Assembly: GCA_035651155.1 (NCBI GenBank)
Contig: DASRGG010000026.1
Coordinates: 1-64,000 of the forward strand
Source: CF-39 sp035651155
Lineage (GTDB): Bacteria; Chloroflexota; Limnocylindria; P2-11E
Direction of reading: 5' to 3'
Length of the DNA stretch: 64,000 nucleotides
Shown in pieces: positions 61,073-64,000 of this stretch. A program made the translations under genes and the position numbers. Position 1 is the stretch's first letter. Every line of letters starts with the position of its first letter. The notes beneath the pieces are model-generated. The model had not been told where the DNA came from and ran no database searches. It was given only the letters and a program-made list of their open reading frames with translations.

Positions 61073-62899
61073 ATGAGCGATGAGCGGGCGAAAACGAGCG
61101 CGAGAGCGATGAAGTGCGTCGTCGTGATCACCGATCCCGAGCGGGAGCGCGGCCTCGTCGATCTCGCGGCCGGTCTCGCGGGCGACGATCTGCTCCTCGT
61201 CTCGGTCGTCGAGGTCCCCGAGGGCGAGCGGCTCGCGTCGGCGCAGCCCGAGGCGAAGCGCATGCGGCGCGCGCTCGATCAGCTCGTCCCACCGGGTTCG
61301 GGCGCGCGCACCCACGTCACCGTGGGCCGCGTCGGATGGGACGCCATCGCCCAGATCGCGGCGCGCGAGCGTCCCGACCTCCTCGTGATCAGCTGGCGCC
61401 GCCCCGGCTGGGACTACCTCGGGACGACGGTCGAGCAGATCCTGCGATCGCCGCCCTGCGATGTCGCGGTCGTGAAGGGCGCGTTCGCGCGCGTGCGTCG
61501 CGTGCTCGTGCCGGTCCGCGGCGGCCGCTACGCCGACCTCGCCGCGCGCGTCGCGATCGGCTGGGCGAGCGCGCACGGCGGCAACGTGACGCTGCTGCAC
61601 GTGCGCGCGAGCGGGACGCGACGCGCGCCGACGCTGTACCAGCTGCTCGGAGAGAGCGCGGTCGACGAGCGCGTCGAGCGGCTCGTCACCCGCACCGGCG
61701 ATCCGGCGCAGGTCATCACCGAGGAGCTCGCCGCGCACGACGGCATCGTGTTCGGCGCGACGGGACGCGAGAACTCGACGGACCCGCTCGGCCCGATCGG
61801 CCAGGCGCTCGTCGGCGCGGCACGGGCGGCGATCATCGTGCGCACCGCGGTCCCGGTCGCGTCACCGGTGTTCCTGCCGCACGCCGCGCTGCCGACGGAT
61901 CGGGCCGAGCGCGGCGCGGCGATCGGCGAGCTGGTGGACGCGTGGTTCGTGCGCAACACGTTCTCGTCCAGCGAGTTCGCCAACCTCGCTCGGCTCGTCG
62001 AGGCGAAGGAGCGGCAGAACCTGCGCGTGTCCGTCGCGCTCCCCACGCTGAACGAGGCCGCGACCATCCGCAAGGTGATCCAGGCGGTGCGATCGCGGCT
62101 CATCGACCGCTTCCCGCTCGTCGACGAGCTCATCGTGATCGACTCGCGCTCGGACGACGCGACGCGCGACATCGCGCGCGACGAGGGCGTCCCGGTCTAC
62201 ATCCACGACGAGATCCTTCCCGAGTGCGGCTCGTATCCCGGGAAGGGCGAGGCGCTCTGGAAGAGCCTGCACGTCACGACCGGCGACCTCGTGGTGTGGA
62301 TCGACACCGACGTCACCGAGACGCATCCGAAGTTCGTCTACGGGATCCTCGGCCCGCTCCTCCTTCGGCCGGAGATCCAATTCGTGAAGGCGTTCTACCG
62401 GCGGCCGCTGCGCGTGGGCGGTGAGCTCCAAGCCACGGGCGGCGGCCGCGTGACCGAGCTCGTCGCGCGGCCGCTCATCAACCTCTTCTTCCCGGAGCTC
62501 TCCGGCCTGCTGCAGCCGCTCTCCGGCGAGCAGGGCGGCAGGCGGAGCCTGCTCGAGCACCTCCCGTTCTTCAACAACTACGGCGTCGAGACCGGCCTCC
62601 TCATCGACACGCTCCAGCGCGCCGGGCTGGACGCGATCGCCCAGGTGGACATGAAGCAGCGGATCCACCGGAACCAGGATCTGCTCGGCCTGTCCAAAAT
62701 GGCGTTCCAGATCCTGCAGGTCGGGCTTCGCCGCGTGGGCGAGGCGCACGGCGGGCGGTTGACGGAGGAGGCGAACTCGAGCTTGAAGCTCATCACGACG
62801 CGGGCCGGACGCCTGCACCTCGAGCTGCACGACGTCGTCACGGTCGAGCGTCCGCCGATGGCGAGCGTTCGGGCGTACCAGACCGCGCACGCGCGTTGA
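61073..62899 (+). CDS. gpgS: two universal-stress domains fused to glucosyl-3-phosphoglycerate synthase
   Basis: The 608-residue protein. Residues 13-138 and 140-258 are two UspA-like domains (KCVVVITDPERE, RRVLVPVRGGRYADLA, GIVFGATGRENS). Residues about 290-608 match GpgS (GT81): VSVALPTLNEAATI, SYPGKGEALWKSL, Asp411-Thr-Asp413 for metal and UDP-glucose, and VKAFYRRPL. GpgS makes glucosyl-3-phosphoglycerate from NDP-glucose and 3-phosphoglycerate, a precursor of the osmolyte glucosylglycerate. The ATG follows the GT4 stop directly. The matching phosphatase GpgP is not in the window. Confidence 0.87.
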   Translation: MSDERAKTSARAMKCVVVITDPERERGLVDLAAGLAGDDLLLVSVVEVPEGERLASAQPEAKRMRRALDQLVPPGSGARTHVTVGRVGWDAIAQIAARERPDLLVISWRRPGWDYLGTTVEQILRSPPCDVAVVKGAFARVRRVLVPVRGGRYADLAARVAIGWASAHGGNVTLLHVRASGTRRAPTLYQLLGESAVDERVERLVTRTGDPAQVITEELAAHDGIVFGATGRENSTDPLGPIGQALVGAARAAIIVRTAVPVASPVFLPHAALPTDRAERGAAIGELVDAWFVRNTFSSSEFANLARLVEAKERQNLRVSVALPTLNEAATIRKVIQAVRSRLIDRFPLVDELIVIDSRSDDATRDIARDEGVPVYIHDEILPECGSYPGKGEALWKSLHVTTGDLVVWIDTDVTETHPKFVYGILGPLLLRPEIQFVKAFYRRPLRVGGELQATGGGRVTELVARPLINLFFPELSGLLQPLSGEQGGRRSLLEHLPFFNNYGVETGLLIDTLQRAGLDAIAQVDMKQRIHRNQDLLGLSKMAFQILQVGLRRVGEAHGGRLTEEANSSLKLITTRAGRLHLELHDVVTVERPPMASVRAYQTAHAR

Positions 62900-63747
62900 A
62901 GGTCCTGCGCACCGCGGCCGAGGTGCGCGCGTGGCGTGCGTCCGCCGGCCGCGTGGGCCTCGTCCCGACGATGGGCGCGCTCCACGCCGGCCATCTCTCG
63001 CTGGTCGAGCGGTCGGTCCGCGAGAACGACGCGTCGATCGCGTCGATCTTCGTGAACCCGACGCAGTTCGGACCGAACGAGGACTTCGCCGCGTATCCGC
63101 GGCGCGAGGCCGACGACATCGCGATGCTCGAGTCCGCGCGCTGCGCCGCCGCCTTCGTCCCCTCCGTCGACGAGATGTACCCGGAAGGAGACGCGACGCG
63201 CGTGGCGCCTGGGCCGATCGCGGCGCCCCTCGAAGGCGCCGCGCGCCCCGGCCACTTCGTCGGCGTCGCGACGGTCGTGACGAAGCTCTTCGCCATCACC
63301 ACGCCCGACGTGGCCTATTTCGGCCAGAAGGACTTCCAGCAGCTGCGCGTGCTCCAGACCGTCGCGCGCGACCTGCGCTTCGGCGTGAGAGTCGTCGGAT
63401 GCCCCATCGTCCGCGAGCCGGACGGCCTCGCGATGTCCTCGCGCAACGCGTACCTCACGCCGGAGCAGCGGCGCGACGCGCTCGTGCTGTCGCGCGGACT
63501 CTTCGCGGCGGCCGCGCTCTGGGACGAGGGCGTCCACGAGCCCGATCGCCTCAGGGATGCGGTGCGGCGCCACGCCGCCGAGGTTTCCGGGGTCTCGCTC
63601 GAATACGTCTCGGCCGCGGACCCGCTCACGCTCGCCGAGCTGCGCGCGCCCGCCGAACGCGCCGTCGTCTCGCTGGCCGCGCGCGTGGGCAGGGCGCGTC
63701 TCATCGACAATGTGCTCGTGGGTATGGACGTGAGCGATCTCTCGTGA
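62896..63747 (+). CDS. panC: pantothenate synthetase
   Basis: The 283-residue enzyme condenses pantoate and beta-alanine with ATP. It has VPTMGALHAGHLSLV, IFVNPTQFGPNEDF, FGQKDFQQL and SSRNAYLTPEQR, all standard. The TTG start overlaps the stop of the Usp-GpgS gene (TTGA), so it is translationally coupled to the glycosyltransferase operon. It starts directly at KVLRTAAEVRAW, the family beginning. Confidence 0.95.
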   Translation: MKVLRTAAEVRAWRASAGRVGLVPTMGALHAGHLSLVERSVRENDASIASIFVNPTQFGPNEDFAAYPRREADDIAMLESARCAAAFVPSVDEMYPEGDATRVAPGPIAAPLEGAARPGHFVGVATVVTKLFAITTPDVAYFGQKDFQQLRVLQTVARDLRFGVRVVGCPIVREPDGLAMSSRNAYLTPEQRRDALVLSRGLFAAAALWDEGVHEPDRLRDAVRRHAAEVSGVSLEYVSAADPLTLAELRAPAERAVVSLAARVGRARLIDNVLVGMDVSDLS

Positions 63748-64000
63748 CGCGCCGGCTCCTCGCCGGCCTTTCGGTCGCGCATTTCGCACAGCACGTCACC
63801 AACGGCCTGCTCTCCGCGCTCCTCCCCTTCATCCGCGACGCGTTCCTGCTGTCGAACACGCAGGCCGGGCTCGCGGTGACCGCGTACACGATCGCGTCGG
63901 GCGTGACGAACGCGCCGCTCGGCGTGCTCGCGGACCGCGTCGGCGCGCGGCGCGTCATCGTCGGCGGGCTCGTCCTCGTCGGCCTCTCGAGCATCGCGAT
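63744..64000 (+). CDS. major facilitator superfamily transporter (5' part, cut by window end)
   Basis: About 85 codons are visible from a GTG overlapping the panC stop: two or three membrane helices with HFAQHVTNGLLSALLPFIRD and the MFS loop GVLADRVGARRVIVGG. It resembles sugar or drug MFS permeases, but the substrate cannot be inferred from this part. Continues past 64000. Confidence 0.8.
   Translation, partial: MTRRLLAGLSVAHFAQHVTNGLLSALLPFIRDAFLLSNTQAGLAVTAYTIASGVTNAPLGVLADRVGARRVIVGGLVLVGLSSIA

Overview
This window is one continuous, very GC-rich bacterial chromosome segment, densely coded on both strands with operons overlapping by ATGA, GTGA or TTGA. The gene set is HrcA/CIRCE, GrpE, DnaK and DnaJ; a run of rpsU, YqeY, PhoH, PgpH-type 7TM-HD and YbeY; LepA and HemW; MurJ; and gap-pgk-eno. 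This is an ordinary free-living bacterium. A Chloroflexota lineage (soil or freshwater, Limnocylindria/Ellin6529-like) is my best guess from gene neighbourhoods and protein style, but it is inference, not something the sequence proves. I found no tRNA, rRNA, CRISPR array, insertion sequence or prophage.

Layout. 1-420: remains of an ammonium transporter gene with its middle missing. 473-4076: a TPP riboswitch with terminator, then thiN and the ykoE-ykoD-ykoC thiamine-precursor ECF transporter. 4087-7249: a kinase-like membrane protein without a kinase domain, then a two-component pair on the minus strand. 7283-12087: a drug-type ABC exporter, an HxlR regulator, two DoxX proteins and a secreted serine hydrolase. 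12125-17395 (minus): ybeY, pgpH-like, phoH carrying an intein, yqeY and rpsU. 17531-22507: HIT, PlsY-like, RsmE, PrmA, DnaJ and two small genes. 22431-25232: LysR, a membrane protein and a LigB-type dioxygenase. 25229-28817: the heat-shock operon hrcA-grpE-dnaK under CIRCE. 28846-31482: a receiver protein, a Crp-like regulator, a deoxyribosyltransferase/HTH fusion and two lysine/arginine-rich proteins. 31539-35144: hemW, an unknown gene and lepA. 35247-42622: a large cyclase/ATPase regulator and a MarR-controlled heterodimeric ABC exporter. 42701-45099: murJ, rpsT and a glyoxalase-fold protein with a histone-like tail. 45096-52260: eno, pgk, gap, ROK kinase, DUF4388 protein and sugar-ABC ATPase. 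52290-62899: envelope and compatible-solute glycobiology, including a PAP2-GH38 fusion, DedA, glycosyltransferases, a debranching-type hydrolase and a universal-stress/GpgS fusion. 62896-64000: panC and the start of an MFS transporter.

Most notable points. (1) PhoH is interrupted by a 340-residue LAGLIDADG intein that looks like a class 3 intein (Ala at position 1 and the Trp-Cys-Thr signature). (2) Many operon-leading genes have a TAnnnT-like -10 box ending 6-8 bases before the start codon with no ribosome binding site, which points to leaderless transcription. (3) Several core genes have no ATG/GTG/TTG at the conserved N-terminus; three have CTG exactly there. (4) Unusual fusions occur: PAP2 phosphatase with GH38 mannosidase, two universal-stress domains with GpgS, and a nucleoside-deoxyribosyltransferase fold with HTH. 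(5) A repeated TTARK-type basic tail is shared by two unrelated genes.
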